In this document: piece after piece, positions 1-10,654 of the stretch
How the letters are laid out: each line of letters opens with the position of its first letter
How positions within the stretch are numbered: position 1 is the stretch's first letter
Assembly (NCBI GenBank): GCA_036245805.1
Contig: BTRK01000001.1
Span: 29,085,087 to 29,149,086, forward strand
DNA length: 64,000 nt
Reading direction: 5' to 3'
Source of the DNA: Pristionchus mayeri
Taxonomy: Eukaryota; Nematoda; Chromadorea; Rhabditida; Neodiplogasteridae
Translations under genes and position numbers: made by a program
The notes under the pieces: generated by a model
What the model was told of the DNA's origin: nothing
Database searches by the model: none
Seen by the model: the letters and a program-made list of their open reading frames with translations, nothing else

Positions 1-2401
1 GGTCATGACTGCGAGACATTCGCTCCGAGAAGACACTGCGCCGATCTCTACAAGTACCATGGAGTGACCGAGGACGGAGCATACGTGTAAATGCAGTTCT
101 TTGTTTATTGACTATGACTTCAATTCAATTTGTTTATCCGCCATGGTAGAGTGCAATAGTTAAGATCTTAGTAAGTTGATGCCAAATTTACGTCTTGGTT
201 CCTTTGACGATTCTGAGTTTGCAGAGTCACAATCCCCGTTGACGATGTGGACGAGTACACGACGAGTTCCGAGCCAATTCAGGAGAGCACAACGACGGAA
301 GACAGGCAGTCAACGGCGTTAACGGCGTTAGTATATCAAAATGGCACTACGCCGGATGAGAACCGTCGGATGAGAACCCACTGGATGAGAACCAAAAAAT
401 GGACCCTTCCCTTGGTCTTTCACATAAGCATTTTTGAAACTTTGGGAACCTACTGTGAACATGCTGGAGAAGGGTACTTTTTTGGTTCTCATCCGGTGGG
501 TTCTCATCCGACGGTTCTCATCAGACCTAGTGCCATCAAAATACTATATTAAAATATTAAAAATATTTTTAAAATAATTTTTTCCAGGCGCAAGTTGCAG
601 CTCAAGCAGTTCGCGGCATGGGATGATTCCAGGTATAATTTACGATGTTTATTAATTGTTGAATAATTTCAAAAATATTGATATCAAAAAATATAAATAT
701 TGAAGTATTGTCCAGTTTTTTTCAGAATAGTCACCGTTGAAGAAATTTAAATGGAAATGCTTGCAAATTCTAATTCAATTATTTTTTCAAGCTCGATTAC
801 TCCATTCGACGAATTCACTACTGCATCTGGCAACGAACGAGACATCCTCGTCTACTGTGACATGACCAGAGGAGGAGGAGGATGGACACTCATCGCCAAT
901 GCACTCTCGGTAATCACAACAATAATGAAAAGTAGATTTCGAAATTCAACGTCTCGTCATGAGATAGTGTCTAGAATCAAGAGTGGTATCATTTCTCGAA
1001 CAATAATAATAAAATTGCAGTAAAATTAATGTAAAATTAATTTTCAGAACGAGACAGCGAACAAGACTCTCGCACAGTACGCCGAAGGCTTCGGATCTGC
1101 CGAAAACGCAAATCTTTGGATGGGACTGGATCTCATCTCCCTCTACACCAACTACCAGCCCATGAGGTGATTCTAAGATTTTATTCAATTTCGAGTATTT
1201 CCCGAAGATTCTTTCAAAAGTTTCAAAATATTTCGTTTTCTATGACAGTAGAAAGATTCTCAAATGGCAATAGAGTATAAGATCAAATTGTAATTCATTA
1301 TGGTTCCCCTTTTCGATCTGGATGAATATCTCGTTGTTATTGTTGATGCCGATGATTATGATGATGCTGTTGTTTAGTCTCCGTCTGGACATCTACCGCT
1401 GTGCGCACAACGGATTCCCCGAGTCCTGGACCGACTGCACCTACAGATTGTTCTCCGTGAGCGACAGGAACGACGACTACAGAGTCACCATACCTGAGGT
1501 GAGAGGTTGTTTTTACATTTTCGATTTTCTTTTACCGAGTAGGTATTGGATAGATGGGAAAGAGTAAGGCTGAGAAATAGGTTGGTCGAATTGTTCCTCA
1601 AGCGCCGAGGAGATATTCATATTACTATATGTTGTCGATGCTGATACATAATAAAATAATAGTCATATTTCACTGTGAAATGCATAAATTCGAGATCATG
1701 CCATGAAAAAATGGCCAATTGGCAGGTGTGTCGTGGAACGGAGAACACGTACTACAATGGATGGGCGAGATGGGATCTGTCCAAGCCGGGCCCGAAGTTC
1801 CGCGCCTATGATAATGACGATTCGCTCGGTAAGCAACTAATATTGAAAATTTATCAAAACATGCCTTGCGAACAGAAATGAGATTATGAGTGAAGTATTG
1901 GACGAAATAGTTCAGAAAAATACTCGAAAGAAAGCAGATATTGAATGGAACACTTTCAGCCCACTGCTCCGAGTCCTTCCGCAACACTGGCTTCTGGTTC
2001 GACACCTCGAACAGGTAAGGGCATAAATCTCCTTGGAATTCCCCACACTTTCAAATGTACAATCATGGATTGGGTGATTTAACTATTAGCATATGCTCCT
2101 GATCATTCACTTCCAAACCACTGGGAAATAGTTAGGCGAATACAATAGTCGATTCTCGTAAAATATATCTTTTTTTTGGTCACTACATTCCCCGATGCAT
2201 CTAAAAGACATCAATTTGACTTCAAATAAATCGTAGTTATCCTCCTCCAGATGCGGCTCTGCCAACCTCAACGGCGTCCGCTTCGCGTGCGACAACATTC
2301 CGCCCGCGTGGGACGCGCAGTCGTACATCTTCTGGAACGGAGACCCCATCAACCAGGCGGACATGTACATCAGACCCCAAGCATTCCCCGACAACGATTG
2401 A
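1..2401 (+). CDS. Fibrinogen-related (FReD) domain protein, 5' end outside window
   Basis: Secreted or surface proteins with a fibrinogen C-terminal domain are usually lectin-like; the ligand here is unknown. Exons: 1-86, 225-326, 588-632, 792-909, 1048-1166, 1378-1498, 1726-1828, 1960-2014 and 2251-2401. All phases join, giving 299 codons plus TGA. Seen: an opening stretch with HCADLYKYHGVTEDGAYV, then the family hallmark VYCDMTRGGGGWTLI (exon 4), NLWMGLDLIS (exon 5), an ARWD strand (exon 7) and the C-terminal ANLNGVRF and IFWNGDP with a final RP motif (exon 9). Between the opening and the VYCDMT strand lies a Thr/Ser/Glu-rich stretch plus a short basic segment (exons 2-3) not expected in a compact FReD. 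Intron 2 holds a 192-bp MITE. No signal peptide is visible because the start is upstream. Family call is firm; function is not. Confidence 0.88.
343..534. mobile_element. hAT-like MITE, long subtype, with intact 8-bp target duplication
   Basis: This 192-bp foldback element begins GGCACTACGCCGGATGAG and ends CAGACCTAGTGCC, its near-perfect inverted complement. It is flanked by the 8-bp direct repeat ATCAAAAT (335-342 and 535-542). The inner part reads AAAAAATGGACCCTT and later AGGGTACTTTTTTGG, which recur at 27.6 kb and 59.2 kb. An 8-bp duplication is typical of hAT-superfamily insertions; no transposase is encoded. It sits wholly inside intron 2 of the FReD gene, so it is tolerated. Confidence 0.85.
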
Positions 2402-4436
2402 TTGCCTTGTAGCCATTCATGCTACTGCTAAACTATTTCATTTAGCTGGAAATTGAAAATATCGATCATCAGTTGGCAAACATTGAGGTTATGTAAAAAA
2501 TCATTGATCGTCCAACGTTGAATGGTTGAGAAAATGAGGCAAAGAGATCACCGAGTTCCCTATGGAACCCTCTCCCTGCCACAGTGTAGCCCACTTGTTG
2601 ATGCTTCAAAGATCACGTGGGCGTTGTGGCTCCTTTTGTCTTGTTCAGTGCACACTTCCAAACCAAGTCGAGGAGGAAACAGAAGTGCCCTGCCTCCCCA
2701 TTTCCCTGATCTCTATCGACCGAAGATATTAGAGAACAGGAGAAACGGAGAGAAAGAGAAAGGCAGGAGCTCCGCCAGTTGCACACCTTTCAAGCTGCGC
2801 AAATATGCGCGGTTAGAAAGCGGTGAGAGAGCAAGGGACATGAAGAGAGCGCAGAGAAAATTGCTCGATTATTGGCTGATTAGTGTGCGGGGGAAAGGCG
2901 CGGTTTCGTGTTTCCTCCCCCTGTCTCCATCAACATTTTGGTCTGGGTGCTGACCTTGCTGAGTCACGCTGGTCTTTGATCGTTTAAAATATTTTCTCGT
3001 TTATCACCTTGCCAATCATGCGATTTGGTTGGAATAGATCGCGCCACCGCGATATTCTCGTTATGTTTGCTCTCAGCAGTTCCGTGTTCAAAATAACCCT
3101 ATTTCCGATGTAGCTCATGCGATTGTAATTAATTTTCCCGCGTGTAATCAGAAAATGACCGTTTCAGCGATTTCCAAGGTGCATGCATTGCATTGCTACA
3201 GATTCTGTTCTCACAGAAACTTGATTAATATAATCATAGATTTCCATTTTCGTAGTGGTCATGACAATTTTGACCCTAATAGTCGGAGCGAACGGATAGT
3301 GAAAGATGAATCTGAATTTACGAGAGTCTAGGCATACTTGAGAGGGTGCGCTCTTCCAACCTAATGATCGTGATCGTAGATACCGCATCGCTCAATGGCC
3401 CGAGAGGGAGGAACCAATTCGCGTTTGCATCGCGAAGAGTGCAAATTGAACTCACATTCTCGATGATTGCTGGCACTTTTCGGAACTTCTTGAGCCATAT
3501 TTCAACAAGAATTGTTTGTGAAAGTTACTGTATTGCGTGCCTGCCAAGGTTGATCTTTGAAATATTCCTGCCATATCATTAAAATTACGCAGACTCGGCT
3601 CTAGTCAGGTTCTATTTGCGCTTTAAAGATTGAGAAGACCATTCATTTCGCTCAAACTGATTGTAATTTTGAAGACGGGGGCAAACAGTGGTGGGTTGGG
3701 AGAAGGGATCTCTCTATTGATCTCCGAAAATTTTCAAATCAAATTAAAATGACACAGGCTCGGTTCTAGCCTAGAGATGGTTGCGCTTCAAAAATTGCAG
3801 AAACCATTCATCTCGCTCAAATTGTTCACAATTTCGAAGGCTGGAGCAAATAGTAGCAGAGGGGAGAAGGAACGCCCCCTCACTAGGGATGATAACTCAC
3901 AGCTTCCGCCCCGCCTGACGCTGTTTACTTTGAGGATATTCGTGCATATTTCGTGTTGAAAATGGCTAAAAATTGTCGTTTTATTGACAATACCCGCGGA
4001 TCGGTAAGATATTTAGAAAGTACAAGCCTGGTTCCTGCTATTTACCAGTGGCTCAATTTTTTTGTGCATTTTCTTTGCCTTGTAGAGATCATGAAAATTT
4101 GAGAGAGCATGATCATTGCTATAGTGACCTTTGATGCGGCTAACATCAAGGATGGTGGCTTGCATGTCTCTCCTCTCTAGGTCCTCTTCAAACACAGGTG
4201 CTGCTTATTGGCCATGATGATCATATTTCAACATGCAAGTACAGGTGAACCCGCCCATCCAATAGTCAGATTAATCGCAAATACAGTTGTCATTTGACCT
4301 TTCGCATCGTATAGCATCGTGTTGCCGTTCTTCAGGTCTTCATAATTCTGTCAGTATTTCGCCACAACGATTATCAATATTTTGCTTTTCTATCGCAGAT
4401 CTTGGACCTTTTTTCACAATATATTTCAATTTACAG
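2402..4436. other. Intergenic, FReD gene to nuclear receptor
   Basis: No coding exon with splice support is visible here. It holds one copy of the GAGAGAGC-type dispersed motif (about 2822-2850) and two diverged tandem copies of a ~165-bp unit (about 3590-3925). The last few hundred bases should include the promoter of the nuclear receptor gene; no clear TATA box was recognised. Confidence 0.6.
3585..3925. repeat. Diverged tandem duplication, unit ~165 bp, two copies
   Basis: Copy one runs from CAGACTCGGCTCTAGTCAGG and copy two from CACAGGCTCGGTTCTAGCC. Both then share GCGCTT, an ACCATTCAT-TCGCTCAAA block, AATTT-GAAG and a GGAGAAGG block in the same order. The copies are clearly related but carry many substitutions, so the duplication is old. 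Confidence 0.7.
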
Positions 4437-7400
4437 ATGCATTTCTCCGACCTGCCCGAACTGCCTGACATCACAGACTATCTGAGGGAGATTGAGAGCC
4501 CGCCGAAGGAAGGGGACAGGAGGAATAGCTATGGTAAGTTATTACATTCGCAGAATTTATTGAATTTTTATTTCAGCTTGTGAAGTCGAAACTCTAGGAC
4601 TATGAAGTATATTGAATGTTCAGATCTACCGTGCTCCAGCAACTCGAAGCAGCCCACACCGCCACCAAGCATGTGGGCAATTTTATATTTAGTTTATGAT
4701 GGGTTCCAGTTCTGGCATTCTTCCTGATAGAGATAGCTACAATGGAAATTTGTGAATTCTATAACTAAACATATATTTCAGCGCCGGCGAATGGATCTCA
4801 CCTGCTGTTCACCTGCAGCTAGCGCAGCAGCAGCCCATGCAGCACCAAGTCGTCGTCCACCACACATTCGCGCCCCTTCCCATGTCAACTTTGGCCTACT
4901 CCGAACAATCGGGGAGAGCCAATGAGTCAATGGATGGCCCCTGCTATTCCAACACCAACAACGTGAACAACACTAGCGACCTCTCCGGGAATGCGGAAAT
5001 GAGAATGCCTGGAATGGTGCAGCCCATCCCCATGCCCATCGCAGCCTTTCCCGCTCCGACGAAGAGAGTGAATGGATGCCCGGAGAAGTGCCGAGTGTGC
5101 GACGAGCAAGCAACGGGATACCACTATGATGTGAATTATTTTCTCAAAATTCACATAACTTAGTTAAATATTACGTGTCATATTCGCATTATCATAATAC
5201 CTCTTGACTAAAAGAACTGAAAGAACAGTTCTATTTTGCAAAACGAAAATTGCTTGAATAATTATGATGAGGTAATGATCTACCAGGCGATGAGCTGCAA
5301 CGGCTGCAAGACCTTCTTCCGTCGGTCGGTGATGGACAAGCGGGAGTACGCGTGCAAGACGGGAGGAAAGTGCTTCGAAGTGCTTCCCAGAGGTGAGAAG
5401 AAAGATCGTTAAAGACTAATTGGCTATCAATCATTGTGCCAAAAGTTTGGTTCAATTGACTCTTCGTTCTTTGCGTTGACATTTCGAACTTTCGTACATT
5501 GAGCATCATAGTGGGTGCACAACGCGCGACTGTATTTGCCGAATGGATTTCGCACACTTTTTGAACTAGTAAGTGGTTGGATTAGCGAACCGACGCACGT
5601 TAATGTTTGAGGTAGGAGCACACGTGTTCTCACTCTGCTCGGAGAACTTGGAGAAAGGAACATAATAAAACTGCTTTTTGTTTTTTTTCCAGTACCCTAA
5701 GTATAGAAGCAGCAGTAGCAATGAAAAACAACCGTTTCTAACAATGCATAAGTAGTGTTGCAGTTTTTCTTACAAGTTTCACAGCACTGTAAATCCGGAT
5801 TGTGCGGAAGACTGTGGCACGCATTTGCAGAGAAACGCTTGTCCTGTCGCAGCTGCCGATTCGAAAGATGTGTGGATGCCGGGATGAATCCACTGAGTTA
5901 GTGACAGAATTACGGATGAAAAGCAAAGCCGTGAACTCAACCTTTGTAATTTTCAATATTTTGCACCAGAGTTTCGTTCTCGTGAGGCTAAACAATTATT
6001 CATTAGTGAGAATCGAATGATAGATCAATTCTCTTCCACTAATCAATATTCCCTCCTTGCAGCCTTCCAAACTAAAGAGGACGTGGGTGGGAACCCGGTC
6101 ACCCTGAGGATACTGGCGAAGAGAAAGGGGAAGGAGCCAGTGGAGACAGAGACGACAGAGCAGAGCACGGTCCCGTGCTCTTCCAAGGTTAGCAATGTGA
6201 TTTGTGAAAGAACTTTGAAAATAATCAAATAATACAAAGCGTTCACTGAGTCACTGAACGAGAAAACATTGCATAGAAGAAGATTGAGTGTTGTAATAAG
6301 CTTCATTTTTTAACTCTTCAGATGTTCGTGCCGATTGCTTTGGAGGAAACGCTGAATCGCGTTATCGACGAGTTGTGCTACTTGGAGATCAAGCACGATC
6401 GGATACGGTAAATTTCTCAGTCAATCAATAATTTCTAGGGTTTGGATACGGAAAAATGTAAAAAATTGAAGTAAGTCGTGCTTCAATCCCCAGCCCGCAG
6501 ACTACAACGGAATCGAGGAAGTCGTGAGAAGGCATTCGATGATGCATAATGATTTCGATGTGAGACTACTCTAATTTCCCAAAACTCTATCGTCTGATTA
6601 ACCTTCATGATAGTACTTGAAAGTGAAGGGAATGATAACTTTTTCGACTATGAATCGCGTGATTGAATGATTTCGAGGTGAGAACATTGAACCATCCAGT
6701 CCATCTACTACGACATCTTGCAATTATAATATTTTTACGATCAGAAATCAAATGGTCTAAGAAATCAAGAGTGTAATTATGATATCAGTGAAATGAACAG
6801 TGAAATGAACGACGTATGGGACGAAAACAATAAGAGGATGTTCAGGAAATGCGTGGGTGGCCGCTGCCCATGACTGATCCCGATCACGTGCCCATCGACA
6901 TCATCCTATCAGAGAAGATCCCGATGCCGGCAAAGACGAGTGAGGCTTTATTCATCCAAAAGTTGTGGAAGCATCTGCAGAAAACCGCCGAAAATATCTG
7001 TTGAAAACCCAAAGTCTTCTAGACAGTAAAATATTGTAGATCGACCTGCCAACGCGAAGTTCTGGATGTTCGCCGATCTGATCTACTCCATAGAATATGC
7101 TAAGGCACTTCCACTATTCTCGATGTTGGATGAACAAGATAAGGTTAGATTGAATTTAAGTTGGCAACAGCTCATCTTTCGTCAATTCCATTAGAGAAAT
7201 TCTGCAGATTCGTCTCCTGAAGTCCTCCGTGATCCTCTGCATGAATTTGACTACCACCTACTACTCTTACACGCACAAGTCGGATGTGAATCTGCACCCT
7301 GATGGAACCTCTCCAACCAGGGCCAGGAATTACCCGGGGTTGGTTGCGATTCATATGATATAATTCACAAACTATGAACCAGGAATCACTCTGTTTTTTG

Positions 7401-8519
7401 GCCTGCTTTGAAATTGTCTCCAAAAGCATGAAATTATTAGTGGAAGTACTCGACGTTGGTTCGTACCAAGAGCGCAAATCATCAGATAGGAGAGTTCTTA
7501 AAAAGATCCATTAAGGAGATCATTTCTCGAACTCTCCCTTGCAGGTTCATCGGGGCAGTTGACCAGTACATGTGTCGCATCATCGCCTCGCTCATTCGAA
7601 TGAACATAAGGAAGGAGGAGTACGTGCTGCTCAAGGCGATACTCCTGTGCAATGAAGGTCAGCATTTCGTGATTTTGTAAAAATAAAAACAATATTTTTG
7701 TAAAAAAAAACAGTATACAAAGTGAAGATGGTTAATGAAGTTATCACATTGGTTCGCGGTCTCTTCAGTGTTCATGGTGGAAGAAAAGATAAGGAAATTT
7801 ACAGAATGATGAGACCGTGGATTCGTGTTTTCGAATCATAATCAAGAGGCTAAGAATGAAAATTGTAGCCTGCGAGGACCTCTCGCCCTACGCTCTGAAT
7901 CTTCTGAAGAAAGAGCGGGAACGATTGGTCAAGTCACTAGTCTCCTTCTGCCTCGCCACTAGAGGTAACTATTTACCAATGACTCTCCTCTAAGCACGAA
8001 AAGACGAGAGTATAGTCGAATTGCCAACCCTAATAAAAATATTTTCCTCGAGCAGTATTTTCTTAGCGGTTCCTATATTTCTTTGCTGACGATAAAATTG
8101 CGAAGGAGTGTTCCGATGTGATCAACATCTCACATCAAAAACAAACGGAATTTCCTGCAAAACAGAAAATTCCATGAAATCATCTCAGGAAAAATCAGTA
8201 CTATTTTCTTCAAAACAACCGTATAGACTGTGCTTGGAAATGATGTAATAGCCTAAATACAATTTCTTTCCAGGCCCAGTGCACGGTCCGCAGACCGTAT
8301 CCGCCGTGCTCGGCATCGCTGATACGATAGCGCATCAGGTGAGGCCATCGTGTACTGACTTTATTCCCTGTTGTGATGGTTTGGCGAAAACAGGAAGCCA
8401 ATACGGACATATCCTTGTAGGTGAAGACCCAGAAGGAGCAGTTCGTGTTGGCTGGAATCTGTGGCCTACGTCCCCACAAGAATCCCCTCCTCGAGGCCTT
8501 CATGGATTCTCCCTTCTAA
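4437..8519 (+). CDS. Nuclear hormone receptor, nematode supplementary type, complete
   Basis: Ligand-regulated transcription factor acting in the nucleus; ligand unknown. Exons: 4437-4533, 4624-4672, 4782-5130, 5287-5392, 5831-5896, 6063-6187, 6322-6407, 6472-6559, 6846-6939, 7040-7143, 7208-7338, 7545-7657, 7869-7964, 8274-8338, 8421-8519. All phases agree; 555 residues. The ATG follows TTACAG directly, as for a trans-splice acceptor. A Gln/Met/Pro-rich N-terminus (~150 residues) precedes the DNA-binding domain. Zinc finger 1 is CRVC...CNGCKTFFRRS with the CNGCK P-box common in nematode NHRs. Zinc finger 2 is CKTGGKC...CRSCRFERCVDAGMNP, with a slightly long C-to-C spacing of 11. The ligand-binding domain shows ELCYLEIKHDRIR, FWMFADLIYSIEYAKALP, KEEYVLLKAILLCNE and ACEDLS. 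It ends DSPF, with no canonical AF-2 helix obvious. The exon 8 acceptor (TTGAAG) is weak but needed for frame and family match. Confidence 0.92.
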
Positions 8520-8601
8520 TTGAAGAAATCGTCTTGAAATATCTGCGTCTTACCATGTCCCGCTAATGTATCATTCGACGAATTTTTGTTTTAATATTTC
8601 C

Positions 8602-8651
8602 GTGGCCTGCGCCCCAGGAAGAACCCCTCATTCACGGACTCTCCCTTCTAA
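8602..8651 (+). pseudogene. Decayed tandem copy of the nuclear receptor's last-exon end
   Basis: In frame, this stretch reads GLRPRKNPSFTDSPF and stop, against GLRPHKNPLLEAFMDSPF and stop in the true last exon about 140 bp upstream. It has lost codons but kept frame and stop. The flanks after both stops are also alignable (CGCTAATGTATCATTCG against CGCTGATGCATTATCCG), so a unit of ~135 bp was duplicated in tandem. No AG acceptor lies close before it, so it is probably not spliced. Confidence 0.7.
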
Positions 8652-10654
8652 CGTTACCAACAAATCTTACTGGAATCGCTTGATCCTGTTTCGCTGATGC
8701 ATTATCCGTCTGATGAGATTTTCCAGATATCTCGTATTTGAGCTAGATTCTTGCTCTTTTCATTAGACATGTTCTCGTCATTCGTTGAAGTCGACGAGCT
8801 CCTCTTTTTCTGCAGCCTCTGACATTGACAGATTGGTGAAAACTTCTTGCTAATTTCGCTTAATCCCCGTCACTCCGAACAACCAGAGCAACTTCTCCCT
8901 CTCCCAATCTCCCAAAGCCTCCTACAATCTCTCAGGACGTCTGACTTCGTTTCCTACACGCACATTTCGCATATTTTCATCCGTGTTTTTCTTGCATTTT
9001 GTTTTCGTTTAGCTGCTTCCCCCACAAATTGCTGATTTCTCCCTGTACATTTCGATAAACACTGTAAATTTCGGTACAAATTATGAATTTGGGCCAGTCA
9101 AGCAGCGCACACGTGATTCAAATGCGATGAATACATTAGCGGGTGCGGTAGTTTTCTCTCCACACCTCCCTCCTCCCCATCCTGACGTACCCTAATCCGC
9201 TTCTCTCCTCCTCCCTCTGAGGCTGTGAGGGACTTCTCCCTAGTTCCTGAGCTTCCTTGTTGATAGGCTGCTCTTCCCAAAGATTCAACTTATTTCTGGC
9301 ATTACCCGTCAGTATCCTTACCATTCTTCTGGTTATTTACTCATCCTTTGCCCCTCTCACGGCCTTCTCCCCAACTCGACGGGATATTATCGTATTACAC
9401 CGGCGAACTCGGGCCCGATTACATGCCTGAGCTCCATTTTCCTCTATTTTCATCCCTTTTGAGCCGTGTCCTTCACTTTGCTCAAATTGTGGCCTAGATC
9501 GATTTGGGAGCATTTCCTCGGTAGTTTCTTGAAGTTCCGTCAAAATTGTGTACACGAGATCGATTTACAGGGGTTTCTCCAGTAGTTTCCTTTGCATTGC
9601 CTATTCAGGGCACTATTATCCTGCAGTTGCTCTTCTTAGGCACTCTGATGTAGAGTCGCTTTCTCTCCTCGCAGTTTGAATGATTCATTCCGGCTGCACA
9701 GGCCCATTACTTGCTTCTGCACACAAACACACGTATGCTCCCCCCTTCGAACAGCCCATTTTCATCTCCTTTACGAGCTCGGGATGAGCTCAACTTCGAC
9801 AACAACAGCCTCCCGCATGCTCTTGAATCCCCCTCCCGGATAAGCCCATCTTTGCTCGTTCAGACGCCATTTAGCTCTTTTCTATGCCATATTTCTCGTT
9901 CTCCAGCACTCAAAACGGCCACAAACCCTCGAATTTGCTCGCTCAAGGAGAAGCCGGACTGCAGGCTTTCCGTGTATGAGCCCCCACCCGCTATTCAATA
10001 TCGGTAGATTTGTAGTCTAGGGAGGGGGGCCGGAAATTGGAGAGAGCACAACACCTCGTGGTGAAATCGGCTTCGTTTTGCTGACGTTGCGATTAGTATT
10101 TGTGATCCTGACTTTCTTCATTTCTCGAGCTCTATCTGACAAGAAAATTTGTAGGAATCAAGTCAGAATTGCACTTTCTGGATGTTTACATGACCTCAAC
10201 TTTTCATAGCATTTCCTGCTTGCCAGACTTTGAACTCGCGCTCTTTTTAAGCAGTTTAACACTTTTCGCTCGGCTTCTCAGCATATTCTATCCTGAAAGC
10301 GAGTTCTTTGATTCCATGTTTTCCAGAGAAAGTGTCATCTAGACGAAGTCTCAATTCGCCTTCTCGGAACTTGGCTTATTTTCTGTAGCTGGCACTTCCT
10401 TATTCCAGCTCACCAACTTCGAGTTATTGCTAGCGTATAATTTTTTGGCCAACCTTCTCATTCTCATGTTCAGCCTAATGTCATGTGTATATGTCATATT
10501 GTAGTGTATCTTGCCTTATTTTTAAAAAAATCATATCAAATCAAACCAACTTTATTCAAGCATCTGGTCTTGGGCCTGTTGATTCGTGTAATCGATCCAA
10601 TCTATCTCGTGTTATTTTCGAAATGGAGTGATTTAGAGGTGTTCAGTGCAGAGA
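8652..10654. other. Intergenic, nuclear receptor to four-helix membrane protein
   Basis: Mostly pyrimidine-rich plus-strand sequence (about 9150-9900) with open frames typical of low complexity. I see no splice-supported exon, RNA gene or mobile element. Confidence 0.55.

Noticed and set aside
247..552. Plus-strand frame running through the first MITE
   Set aside because: The true exon ends at a GTTAGT donor at 327; the rest reads into the transposon and lies in an intron.
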